NCBI RefSeq assembly: GCF_001428005.1
Contig: NZ_LMSB01000031.1
Location: 1 to 39,957 of the forward strand
Direction of reading: 5' to 3'
Origin: Arthrobacter sp. Soil736
GTDB taxonomy: Bacteria > Actinomycetota > Actinomycetes > Actinomycetales > Micrococcaceae
DNA: 39,957 bases
The position numbers and the translations under genes were made by a program. The first letter of the stretch is position 1. Each line of letters starts with the position of its first letter. The notes below the pieces were generated by a model. That model was not told the origin of the DNA. It ran no database searches and worked only from the letters and a program-made list of their open reading frames with translations. Positions 32,804-39,957 of the stretch are shown here, in pieces.

Positions 32804-33250
32804 GATCTTCCATTACCTGATGCGGGGCTCCGTGTCCCGGCAGAGGGACAGCTTCCCCGGAACCTCCGGCAGATGCAGTTGGGCCACCACCGACCGTGGA
32901 GGGCCGCACGGCCGACGGGAACGAGCCACCAAGGGCCAGACAGTAGAAGGTCCGCGCTTCAGACCAAGCAGCTCCGGGCCATCGCTCCGGGGCCACCCGG
33001 TACCATTTTAGACTTGGCGGGACGTCCTCGGACAGCTGCACACCCGCACTTCAGCAGCGGCCGCTGGAGAGGGACGCGCCTTGTCAACATGCCCCGCCGG
33101 CGACCCCAGAAGCCGCACCCGATAAACCACGGCCCTCGAACGCAACCTGATGAACTCGAAGGGCGCCCTGCTGATCCTGGCCGAAACCATGAGCCTGCAG
33201 GCCCAGACCGGCAGGGCGTCATCTTGTACCGGCGCAGGCGATGAATCTGC
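32804..33250. other. Gene-free stretch
   Basis: No supported gene in about 450 bp. Near 33128-33210 a plus-strand stretch reads RNLMNSKGALLILAETMSLQ, which looks protein-like but has no family match I know and no complete frame. It may be another relic. Confidence 0.4.
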
Positions 33251-33259
33251 AACCCCAAG

Positions 33260-33280
33260 CCGGCCCGCATGCGGGGCCGG
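33260..33280 (-). terminator. Hairpin downstream of ppk2
   Basis: A 7-bp GC stem (CCGGCCC/GGGCCGG) with a 7-nt loop lies 28 bp after the original ppk2 stop at 33308. No U-run. Its position fits a terminator for ppk2. Confidence 0.4.
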
Positions 33281-33307
33281 GTTCACATCCGCCGCGTCGG
33301 ACCAGGT

Positions 33308-34403
33308 TCAGTCGCCGACGGCCTCGCGGCCGCGGCGCACGATGAGCGGGTCGGGGTCGTATACGACAGTGGTGTCCTTGTCTCCGTAATCGAACTGATT
33401 CAGGAAGAAGCGTATGGCGTTGATTCGTCCCCGCTTCTTGTCGTTGGATTTGATGGTGATCCACGGCGCGTGGTCGGTGTCGGTGCGCAGGAATGTTTGT
33501 TCCTTGGCTTCCGTGTAGTCCTCCCACCGGTCCAGGGAGTCGTTGGATTTGATGGTGATCCACGGCGCGTGGTCGGTGTCGGTGCGCACCCCGCTTCTTG
33601 TCGTTGGATTTGATGGTGATCCACGGCGCGTGGTCGGTGTCGGTGCGCAGGAATGTTTGTTCCTTGGCTTCCGTGTAGTCCTCCCACCGGTCCAGGGAGG
33701 CTAGGTCCACGGGTGAGAGCTTCCAGCGCCGGACCGGGTCGATTTGGCGGATTGCGAAGCGGGTTCGTTGCTCGTGGCGGGTGACCGAGAACCAGAACTT
33801 GTTCAGGTGGATTCCGGCGTCCACCAGCATTTTCTCGAAGAGCGGCGCCTGGCCCATGAAGGTTCGGTACTCCTGGTCGGTGCAGAAGCCCATGACCCGT
33901 TCCACGTTCGCCCGGTTGTACCAGGAGCGGTCGAACATCACGATTTCTCCGGCCGTGGGCAGGTGCTGGATGTAGCGCTGGAAGTACCACTGGCCCTGTT
34001 CACGGTCGGATGGTTTGCTCAGCGCTACGGTGCGGGCCGAGCGGGGATCCAGGTGTTCGGTGAAGCGCTTGATTGTCCCTCCCTTGCCCGCGGCGTCGCG
34101 GCCCTCGAAAACGATGACGTTCCTGAGGCCGTGGTCCTGGCCCCAGTACTGGAACTTCAGCAGTTCGACCTGCAGGCGGTATTTCTCGAGCTCGTATTCC
34201 TGCCGGGACATCCGCTCGTCGTAGGGGTAATCCTCCCGCCAGGTCTCCACCGCGGAGCCGCCCAGGTCGATGAGCTCCGGGTCCTCGCCTTGCCCGCCGT
34301 GCACCGTGTACCCCTGCTCCACGAGACGGTCAATGGCCTCGCGCAGGTTGTCCCTGACCCACCACGGATCCCCGGGCGTCCACGGGCTGCCTGCGTGCGC
34401 CAT
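33308..34403 (-). pseudogene. ppk2: Polyphosphate kinase 2, disrupted by an internal duplication
   Basis: PPK2 transfers phosphate between polyphosphate and nucleotides. The start at 34403 has AAGGAGA upstream. Family motifs are intact: VIVFEGRDAAGKGGTIKRF (Walker A at 101-110), MFDRSWYNRANVERVMGF (Walker B and lid region) and RRWKLSPVDLASLDRWEDY. The natural C-terminus is also present in another frame (RINAIRFFLNQFDYG, then DPDPLIVRRG, ending at 33308). Between them a 160-bp insertion, made of extra copies of the gene's own sequence (33429-33588 against 33589-33699), shifts the frame. Translation from 34403 would run on aberrantly to 33219, losing the normal last 28 or so residues. A single copy of the 111-bp unit restores a normal gene of about 310 residues. 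Either a recent mutation or an assembly error. Confidence 0.85.
33429..33699. repeat. abc-b-abc duplication inside ppk2
   Basis: A 111-bp unit occurs at 33429-33539 and 33589-33699 without a mismatch. Between them, 33540-33588 (49 bp) is an exact copy of the internal part of the unit (33441-33489). Net gain is 160 bp, not a multiple of three. No microhomology of note is seen at the junctions. Confidence 0.9.
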
Positions 34404-34639
34404 CCGGGTCTCCTTCCGGTCTCGCCGCACCGTCGACGGCAGTCTAACAGGACGGATGTAGAGCCGGAGAGGAGATTTTGGAAAGGTCTCCGCACGCAAT
34501 TCGACGGGGAATGATGCCTCACGGTCCTGGCAAGGGCCACTTGGCCCGCATGCGCGGCCGTCGGCCGGGCACCTGCCCGTTCCGCGGACCGTAAGGAAGC
34601 TGATGGACGCCACGGCACCCCCGGCCTCAAACTGATTGG

Positions 34640-34858
34640 ATGGACGACACGGAAAAGCACGACACCATCGCCAAAGTCACTGACCGGCTCGCCGCACGCT
34701 ATCCCGACGCACCCCGGCCCCTGATCGCCCAGGTCGTCACGGAAGAATACGAAACACTCGATGCCGGCCGGATCCGGACCTACATCCCGACCCTGGTCGA
34801 ACACGGAGCCAAGAACAGACTCAACCGCGAGTTCGCCGCCCAGACCGCGAGAATCTGA
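34640..34858 (+). CDS. Small three-helix-bundle protein
   Basis: A 72-residue protein. Helices DDTEKHDTIAKVTDRLAARY, RPLIAQVVTEEYETL and IRTYIPTLVEHGAKNRL match the small actinobacterial three-helix-bundle dimerisation domain family: a helix with AARYPD, then an acidic helix, then a VEHxAKxRL helix. No signal or membrane segment. It is divergent from ppk2, with 236 bp between the starts. Its function is not established. Confidence 0.7.
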   Translation: MDDTEKHDTIAKVTDRLAARYPDAPRPLIAQVVTEEYETLDAGRIRTYIPTLVEHGAKNRLNREFAAQTARI

Positions 34859-35125
34859 CAACATAGTCGCCTAGCCTCTGTTGCTGTTCGAGTTCACAAA
34901 GCCCAACTCTTTGCCGTGAACTGCTCCCTGACAGTTCGTGTTACCACGGGTGGCGCAGTCTTGGGGCACCCGCCAGAGCGACGGCGTCGGCCCCATTCTG
35001 AAGCTGGGCCTTCTCCGTATAGAGCAGACCCCTGGGCAATGTGGTCCGGACAGGAACACCGCTAAACTCATACCCTTACAGATTTCCTATTCACAGGGAA
35101 AATAGGGGGGTCGGCCCAGGCGACC
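34859..35125. other. Upstream region of the SulP gene
   Basis: No gene. It contains an inverted pair, GTTCACAAAG at 34892 and CTTTGCCGTGAAC ending at 34921, whose cores resemble single PHO units but point at each other. AGGCG lies 4 bp before the SulP ATG. Confidence 0.35.
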
Positions 35126-36817
35126 ATGAGCGGGAACTGGATCCATAAAGCGATACCGAGCATCCAGCTGGCCCGGAGCTACAAGCGGTCATGGCTTAGG
35201 TCCGACCTTGGCGCAGGGGCGGCGTTGAGCGCCGTAATGATTCCGGCGGGAATGGCCTACGCGGAGGCAGCAGGCCTTCCGGCTGTGACTGGGCTGTATG
35301 CCTCTGTCGTCCCCATGCTGTTCTTTGCCGTTTTCGGCCCGGCGCGGGTACTCGTTGTGGGGCCTGATTCATCCTTGGCCCCCATGATTGCGGCTGCAGT
35401 CCTGCCCATGGCGGGCCGCGAACCTGCCCGTGCTGTTGCACTGGCCGGAGTCCTGGCGGTCTTGATCGGAGCGTTCCTCTTGGCGGGAAGGATCTTCAGG
35501 CTGGGTTTTATCACGGGGCTTTTGTCAAAGCCGATCCGCGTTGGTTATCTCAATGGGATTGCCCTGGCCGTCATCGTCAGCCAGCTGCCAAGGCTGCTTG
35601 GGATCTCCGTTTCTGCTGGCTCCCTTCCCGGAAAGATTGCGGCAACTGCCGAAGCCGTCCTGAGGGGAGCCGCCAATCCCGTCGCCATTTTGTTCGGACT
35701 CGCCACGGTGGCAATCATCATCGCGGGCCGTATCCTTCGGTGGAAAGTGCCCGGGGTCCTGCTTGCCGTGTCGGCGTCCGTCGCGGTGACCGTGGCACTG
35801 AACCTGAACGATGCGCTCCCCATGGTCGGGGCCCTGCCCCCCGGCCTTCCGTCCCCGGCTTTGGGCGGTGCCACCATGGATGACGTGATGGGCCTCATCG
35901 GGCCAGCAGCCGGAATCGCGCTGATCGCTTTCGCCGATACGTCCACCCTTTCCAAGAGCCTGGCCGGAAGCCGCGGAGTGCACACGAGCGGAAACCAGGA
36001 AATGGGCGCCCTTGGCATAGCAAACGTGGCCAGCGGACTGTTTGGCGGCTTCCCGGTATGCGGAAGTTCGTCCCGGACGCCGATCGCGCTCGACGCCGGG
36101 GCGCGGACTCCGTTCAGCGGCGTCGTGGCGGCCGCGGTGGTCCTGGTTTTCATGGTGGCGGCACCGAACGTGACCGCCTTTTTGCCCACAACCACGCTGG
36201 CCGCCGTCGTCATCGTTGCAGCCTCCTCCCTCATCGATGTGAAATCCCTTCTCCGGCTCGCCAGGATGAGCCGCACCGAAACCGCGCTTCTGATCACCAC
36301 ATTTCTCGGCGTCGCGTTCGTCGGTGTGCTGCAGGGCATTGTGATTGCGATCGCGATGTCTTTGATCGCCTTTGTCCGGCGAGCCTGGGACCCCTACCGC
36401 ACCGAGCTGGCCAGCGTCGAGGACGTCCCCGGGTACCACGATCTGAGCAGGCATCCTGACGCGCAACGGATTCCCGGCTTGGTGATCGCGCGCTTCGACG
36501 CGCCGCTGTTCTTCGCAAACGGCGAAGTTTTCGCCGAGCACATCCGGAACCTCGTCGCCCACGCCCCCGGTTCCGTCCATTGGGTGATTGTCGCTTCCGA
36601 AGCCATCACGGACGTGGACACAACCGCCCTGGACGATCTGGTGGAGCTCGACGACGAACTGGCAGAACAAGGAATCAGCCTCGTCTTCGCTGAAATGAAG
36701 GGCCCCGTAAAGGACCGCCTGATACGATTCGGCGCCAGCAGCAGGTTCGGCCCCGACCACTTTTACCCGACAGTCACGAACGCCGTGAAAAGCTACAGGA
36801 AAGCGTTCGGTCTTTAG
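35126..36817 (+). CDS. SulP-family anion transporter with STAS domain
   Basis: A 563-residue membrane transporter for sulfate, bicarbonate or a similar anion. The membrane domain (about 20-420) opens with the SulP signature DLGAGAALSAVMIPAGMAYA and AGLPAVTGLYASVVPML, and includes VVGPDSSLAPMIAAAVL, ADTSTLSKSLAGSRG and GNQEMGALGIANVASGLFGG. The C-terminal STAS domain (about 445-560) has LVIARFDAPLFFANGEVFAE and TDVDTTALDDLVELDDEL, without the anti-sigma-type phospho-Ser at a clear position. Complete and of normal length. Substrate cannot be told from sequence; the context does not favour a sulfate cluster. Confidence 0.92.
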   Translation: MSGNWIHKAIPSIQLARSYKRSWLRSDLGAGAALSAVMIPAGMAYAEAAGLPAVTGLYASVVPMLFFAVFGPARVLVVGPDSSLAPMIAAAVLPMAGREPARAVALAGVLAVLIGAFLLAGRIFRLGFITGLLSKPIRVGYLNGIALAVIVSQLPRLLGISVSAGSLPGKIAATAEAVLRGAANPVAILFGLATVAIIIAGRILRWKVPGVLLAVSASVAVTVALNLNDALPMVGALPPGLPSPALGGATMDDVMGLIGPAAGIALIAFADTSTLSKSLAGSRGVHTSGNQEMGALGIANVASGLFGGFPVCGSSSRTPIALDAGARTPFSGVVAAAVVLVFMVAAPNVTAFLPTTTLAAVVIVAASSLIDVKSLLRLARMSRTETALLITTFLGVAFVGVLQGIVIAIAMSLIAFVRRAWDPYRTELASVEDVPGYHDLSRHPDAQRIPGLVIARFDAPLFFANGEVFAEHIRNLVAHAPGSVHWVIVASEAITDVDTTALDDLVELDDELAEQGISLVFAEMKGPVKDRLIRFGASSRFGPDHFYPTVTNAVKSYRKAFGL

Positions 36818-36979
36818 GTGCAGGGTTCCGTGCAGGGTATGACCTCAACGTGCGGGCTCAGGATGCTTCGGTGAGATTCACAACCCGACTCCTGAGTATC
36901 CGTAGCCAGCGCCCTGCTTGTCGTAACCCTGGACCTCGATAACCGTGCCTTCGACATCCACGAAGAACACCATGACAGC

Positions 36980-37136
36980 CCTGGTCAGGCCCGGGAATCT
37001 CAACGACGATGGGCGGGCGGACCTTCTGGCGCGTGACCCCGCCGGCACACTGTGGGTCTATCCGGGAACAGGCGCAATGGCTGGCCGCCCCGGATAAAGA
37101 CGGGAAGTGGATGGAACACCATGACCGCCTTTGGCT
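36980..37136 (+). pseudogene. FG-GAP/VCBS repeat relic
   Basis: NTMTALVRPGNLNDDGRADL and LARDPAGTLWVYPGTG, ending in a stop, match the FG-GAP repeat of secreted Arthrobacter proteins (DxNxDGxxDLLARDxxGxLWxYxGxG). A second, frame-shifted unit begins SGWNTMTAFG near 37106. It is a short decayed piece of a repeat protein, with no start or signal peptide. Confidence 0.6.
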
Positions 37137-38070
37137 GACGTCCTGCACGAGATGGGCCATAGAGGCTTTGACAACGAAAGCGGCCCGAGTAGCACCGTCC
37201 AGTCGACAATTTTCCGACGGCGGGCAGCGGGAGCACGTAGATAACGGCCAGTTCGCAGCGAAATAGGCGAGCTCGGCGATGCTCAGCCCGACAAATGTGG
37301 GTGTGGCGTCGTCCTGCCGAGGGCGTCCTCAGGCAGTGTTGATTCAAGCTCGGGCAGCCCTCAGTCCCCGTGACAGATTTCCCGATAACGGCGACCAGCC
37401 CATTCGCTTCCAACCGATAACGCCCGTCCGCCCATCCCCATGAATGCCGATGTTTGGTCACCCACCGGAGGAATCGTGAACGGCCAAGGTAGAAGAGCAC
37501 GTTCAGGCAGTCATGTCGAAAACCGTCCTCCCGGTTATGGACAGGCATGAATAATCAACCACAGAAAGAACGACGACGGAAAAAGGCCCCGGTCCCGCAC
37601 ACCGTCATGCCGTTAACAGTCCTGACACAGCCCATGGCAGGCGTCCCGCCATCGCATTTGGAAAGTCATGTCATATGCAACACAGGGGCCGCATGAACTC
37701 GTGTCAATTGAAAGAGAGCAACGAGAGGGTCCAATGAGCCACGGCATCACCGGGACACGCGTGTGGACACTGTCCACACCACCTTTGGCCGGACAAAGCG
37801 GCACCAACCTCTCCCCCTGGCCCCCAGTAAAACAACGAATCGAGAGGAAAACCTTCAAGGAACCCCCGCAGGTCATGTCGTCAACAGACCCCCACGCCAT
37901 GAATACGTACAAGGCCAACCACAGCCACCGGAACAAGCCAGAAAGGAAACCCGAATGACCCCACATCCCAGCAGACGGAGGGCCCGGCAGCCAGGGTCCT
38001 GAACCCGCCACCCACACAACCGAATAGGCCGCCGCGGCGCCAGGCCAAGCCGAGGAACAGCGTCAGAGGG
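37137..38070. other. Gene-poor, probably decayed stretch
   Basis: About 930 bp with less codon bias than the rest of the window. Two open frames (minus strand 37000-37548; plus strand 37734-37958) have no family resemblance and no convincing ribosome site, and I do not call them genes. No promoter or RNA is recognised. It leads into the IS1380 left end. Confidence 0.4.
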
Positions 38071-38359
38071 ACCCGAGCAGGGTCAATGTCCACACATTAG
38101 CCCGGGGTTTTCATGGTGCGGCTGTTGATGGCGCGTGTTTAAGCAGGGAAAGGGTGCTCTGAACTGGGAAAATAGTGGTTGTCGAGACCTACATTCACAT
38201 TAGCCCGGGGTTTTCATGGTGCGGCTGTTGATGCACCCGAGCAGGGTCAATGTCCACACATTAGCCCGGGGTTTTCATGGTGCGGCTGTTGATGGCGCGT
38301 GTTTAAGCAGGGAAAGGGTGCTCTGAACTGGGAAAATAGTGGTTGTCGAGACCTACATT
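38071..38359. repeat. abc-b-abc duplication of the IS1380 left end with flank
   Basis: A 125-bp unit, made of 22 bp of apparent flank plus the first 103 bp of the element, occurs at 38071-38195 and 38235-38359 without a mismatch. Between them 38196-38233 (38 bp) is an exact copy of the internal segment 38093-38130, plus one extra base. So the likely IS tip (CACATTAGCCCGGGGTTTTC) is present three times. The order is the same as in the ppk2 duplication. Confidence 0.9.
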
Positions 38360-39957
38360 TTGCCGAGTGAAGGAGCACCCTTTCGATGCAAAAGTCTACC
38401 GGTATTTTTCCGTCGGTTCCGGTCGCTTTCACCGGCCAGTCGCTCGTCGCCCATGCCGGGTTGAGGGTCCTGACCGGCTTCATGGACGCGGTGGGATTCG
38501 GGGCGTTGTGCGAGGACCGGCTGGGCCGGTTCGTTCCCGCCGGAGCGATGCACCGTCCCGGCCGGCTGCTCGGCTCGCTGGCGGCGATGCTGGCCGCAGG
38601 AGGCGAACACGTCTCCGATCTGGACATCCTGCGGGCCTCACCCGGGGTTTTCGGTCAGGTTCCCTCGAACGCGACCATCTCGCGGTTCTTCGAACGGACC
38701 GTGGTGAACCCGGAAGTGTTCAGCTACGGCATCGAAACCCTCACCCGCGAGCTGCGGTCCAAGGCCTGGAACGCAGCCGGGTCCCGTAACCCGGCGCTAT
38801 CCGCCACGGCCGCGGATCCGTTGATCATCGACCTTGACGCGACACTCGTGACCTCGCACTCGGACAAGGAAAACGTCGCCGGCACCTACAAGGGCGGCTA
38901 CGGGTTCGCCCCGTTCATCGCCTCCTGCGACTACGGCACCGGTAACGGGACCGGAGAAATCCTCGCCGTCGCGCTGCGCCCCGGCAACGCCGGAGCGAAC
39001 AGCGCCGATGACCACATCCGCGTCTTCCACACCGCCGTGGCCCAGCTGCCCGACGGGTTCTACGACGAAGCCGGAACGCTGTCCGGGGAGAAAGTCCTTA
39101 TCCGCACCGACAGCGCCGGGGCATCGCGGAAGTTCCTCTGGCACCTGCACAGCCTGGGCGTGCAGTTCTCCACCAGCTACACGCTCCCGCTGGGCAAGGC
39201 CCACATGATCGACTGGATCAACGACAAAACGAACTGGCAGCCGGCCCTGGACCAGAACGGCACAGAGCGCACCGACGCGTGGGTCATCAACGCCACCGAC
39301 GTAATCGGGCTTCAGGACTACCCGCCCGGCACGCAACTGTTCCTCCGGGCAGAGCCGCTGCACGCAGGAGCGCAGCCGACACTGCTGGACATGGACGGGC
39401 ACCGCGTCACCGCGTTCCTGACCAACTCGCCCCGATGGCACGGACCGTTCCTGGACGCCAGGCACCGGGCCCGCGGCCGATGCGAGAACCGGATCAAAAC
39501 CCTGAAAAACACCGGCCTGGGCAAACTGCCGTTCTTTGACTTCGCAGCCAACCAGGCCTGGGCGGACATCGCCGCCCTGGCCAGCAACCTCGTCTCCTGG
39601 CTCCAACTCGCCGCCCTCCCACACGGCCACCACGCCAAAGCCTGGGACATCAAACGCTGGCGCTACCGGCTGTTCGCGACCGCCGGGAAAGTCATCACCC
39701 GCGCCCGCAAACACCACCTGCTGCTGCCGGCCACAGCCCCGGAAAAGGACCTCATCACCCTGCTGCTGGAAACAGTTTCACGCATCAGCGTCCCCGACCG
39801 GCAATCAACATCGACCTGAGCCAACGACCGTCCCGATACCGACGAGAAACCATCACCACCAGCCGGACGTGGAACCGGCGCCACCCCCTGGCAGACCACA
39901 AGGGACCGGCAGCCCACGCCCATCACCGATCACCCGCCCACGAAGCCGCCTCCACGG
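38093..39957 (+). mobile_element. IS1380-family insertion sequence, right end outside the window
   Basis: The left end lies at about 38093 or 38257, depending on which duplicated tip is real. The transposase fills most of the element. The inverse of the left tip is not found after the transposase stop at 39819, so the right terminus lies beyond 39957. The target duplication cannot be judged. Confidence 0.75.
38386..39819 (+). CDS. IS1380-family transposase
   Basis: A 477-residue DDE transposase. Family features are the N-terminal helix-rich DNA-binding region (SLVAHAGLRVLTGFMDAVGF), the first catalytic Asp in LIIDLDATLVTSHSDKENVA, YKGGYGFAPFIASCDYG, the second Asp in VLIRTDSAGASRKFLWHL, and the C-terminal Glu-containing RGRCENRIKTLKNTGLGKLP. 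It is complete and of normal length, with GAAGGAG about 10 bp before the ATG. It is probably active, since all three acidic segments are intact. Confidence 0.93.
   Translation: MQKSTGIFPSVPVAFTGQSLVAHAGLRVLTGFMDAVGFGALCEDRLGRFVPAGAMHRPGRLLGSLAAMLAAGGEHVSDLDILRASPGVFGQVPSNATISRFFERTVVNPEVFSYGIETLTRELRSKAWNAAGSRNPALSATAADPLIIDLDATLVTSHSDKENVAGTYKGGYGFAPFIASCDYGTGNGTGEILAVALRPGNAGANSADDHIRVFHTAVAQLPDGFYDEAGTLSGEKVLIRTDSAGASRKFLWHLHSLGVQFSTSYTLPLGKAHMIDWINDKTNWQPALDQNGTERTDAWVINATDVIGLQDYPPGTQLFLRAEPLHAGAQPTLLDMDGHRVTAFLTNSPRWHGPFLDARHRARGRCENRIKTLKNTGLGKLPFFDFAANQAWADIAALASNLVSWLQLAALPHGHHAKAWDIKRWRYRLFATAGKVITRARKHHLLLPATAPEKDLITLLLETVSRISVPDRQSTST

Noticed and set aside
34892..34921. Inverted GTTCAC pair upstream of the SulP gene as a PHO box
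   Set aside because: PHO boxes are direct repeats at 11 bp; here the cores face each other with other spacing.
35525..36760. 411-codon minus-strand open frame over the SulP gene
   Set aside because: Antisense shadow; the plus-strand SulP is unambiguous.
37000..37548. 182-codon minus-strand open frame in the decayed region
   Set aside because: Weak codon bias, no family resemblance, and it overlaps the plus-strand FG-GAP relic.
37734..37958. 74-codon plus-strand frame (starts MSHGITGTRVW)
   Set aside because: AGAGGG lies close to the ATG, but composition is not protein-like and several competing frames overlap it.

Overview
The window reads as high-GC actinobacterial chromosome, most likely an Arthrobacter or Pseudarthrobacter-type Micrococcaceae. 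Reasons: strong GC3 bias in every convincing gene, GTG starts, Arthrobacter-style surface modules (repeats with a YQWLRNG core), a helicase-associated (HA) domain protein, a Pls-type membrane NRPS and an IS1380 element. No rRNA, tRNA or CRISPR was seen.

Layout. 1-617: tandem repeats and the tail of a dead IS5-type transposase. 618-13445, all on the minus strand: a large phosphate-uptake (Pst) locus. A secreted PstS and an Ig-like surface protein come first. After a terminator and a PHO-box promoter follow a tightly overlapped operon: a 948-aa membrane-anchored PstS-like protein, PstC, PstA, a second membrane-anchored PstS, a sortase-fold protein that has lost its catalytic His and Cys, PstB and a lytic transglycosylase. 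13664-15299: divergent paralogues of unknown function. 15377-18743: a Pho-type block with alkaline phosphatase, a secreted partner, an HA-domain protein and a small protein, with two more PHO boxes. 18744-26253: a CYTH-CHAD (polyphosphate-binding) protein, two decayed CHAD tails, a SRPBCC protein, an NAD-epimerase, a truncated SDR, an integrase relic and unknown genes. 26507-31878: a 1320-aa Pls-type polymer synthetase, with a specificity pocket resembling the lysine code, translationally coupled to an M1 aminopeptidase. 32037-33041: a Usp fragment and a metalloprotease-like protein with HNAGH in place of HExxH. 33308-34403: ppk2 broken by an internal duplication. 34640-36817: a small helix-bundle protein and a SulP transporter. 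36818-38070: decayed DNA with an FG-GAP relic. 38071-39957: an IS1380 element whose left end is duplicated and whose right end lies outside the window.

How the genes fit together. Much of the window concerns phosphate: capture (three PstS-like proteins), import (PstCAB), release from organic esters (PhoA), polyphosphate binding (CHAD) and polyphosphate-nucleotide exchange (PPK2). At least three, perhaps four, sites match the direct-repeat PHO box of PhoP/RegX3-type regulators. Two of the promoters share the spacing GTTCAY-N18-TAGNNT. The most unusual elements are the catalytically dead sortase inside the pst operon and two independent rearrangements with the same abc-b-abc order, in ppk2 and at the IS1380 end.
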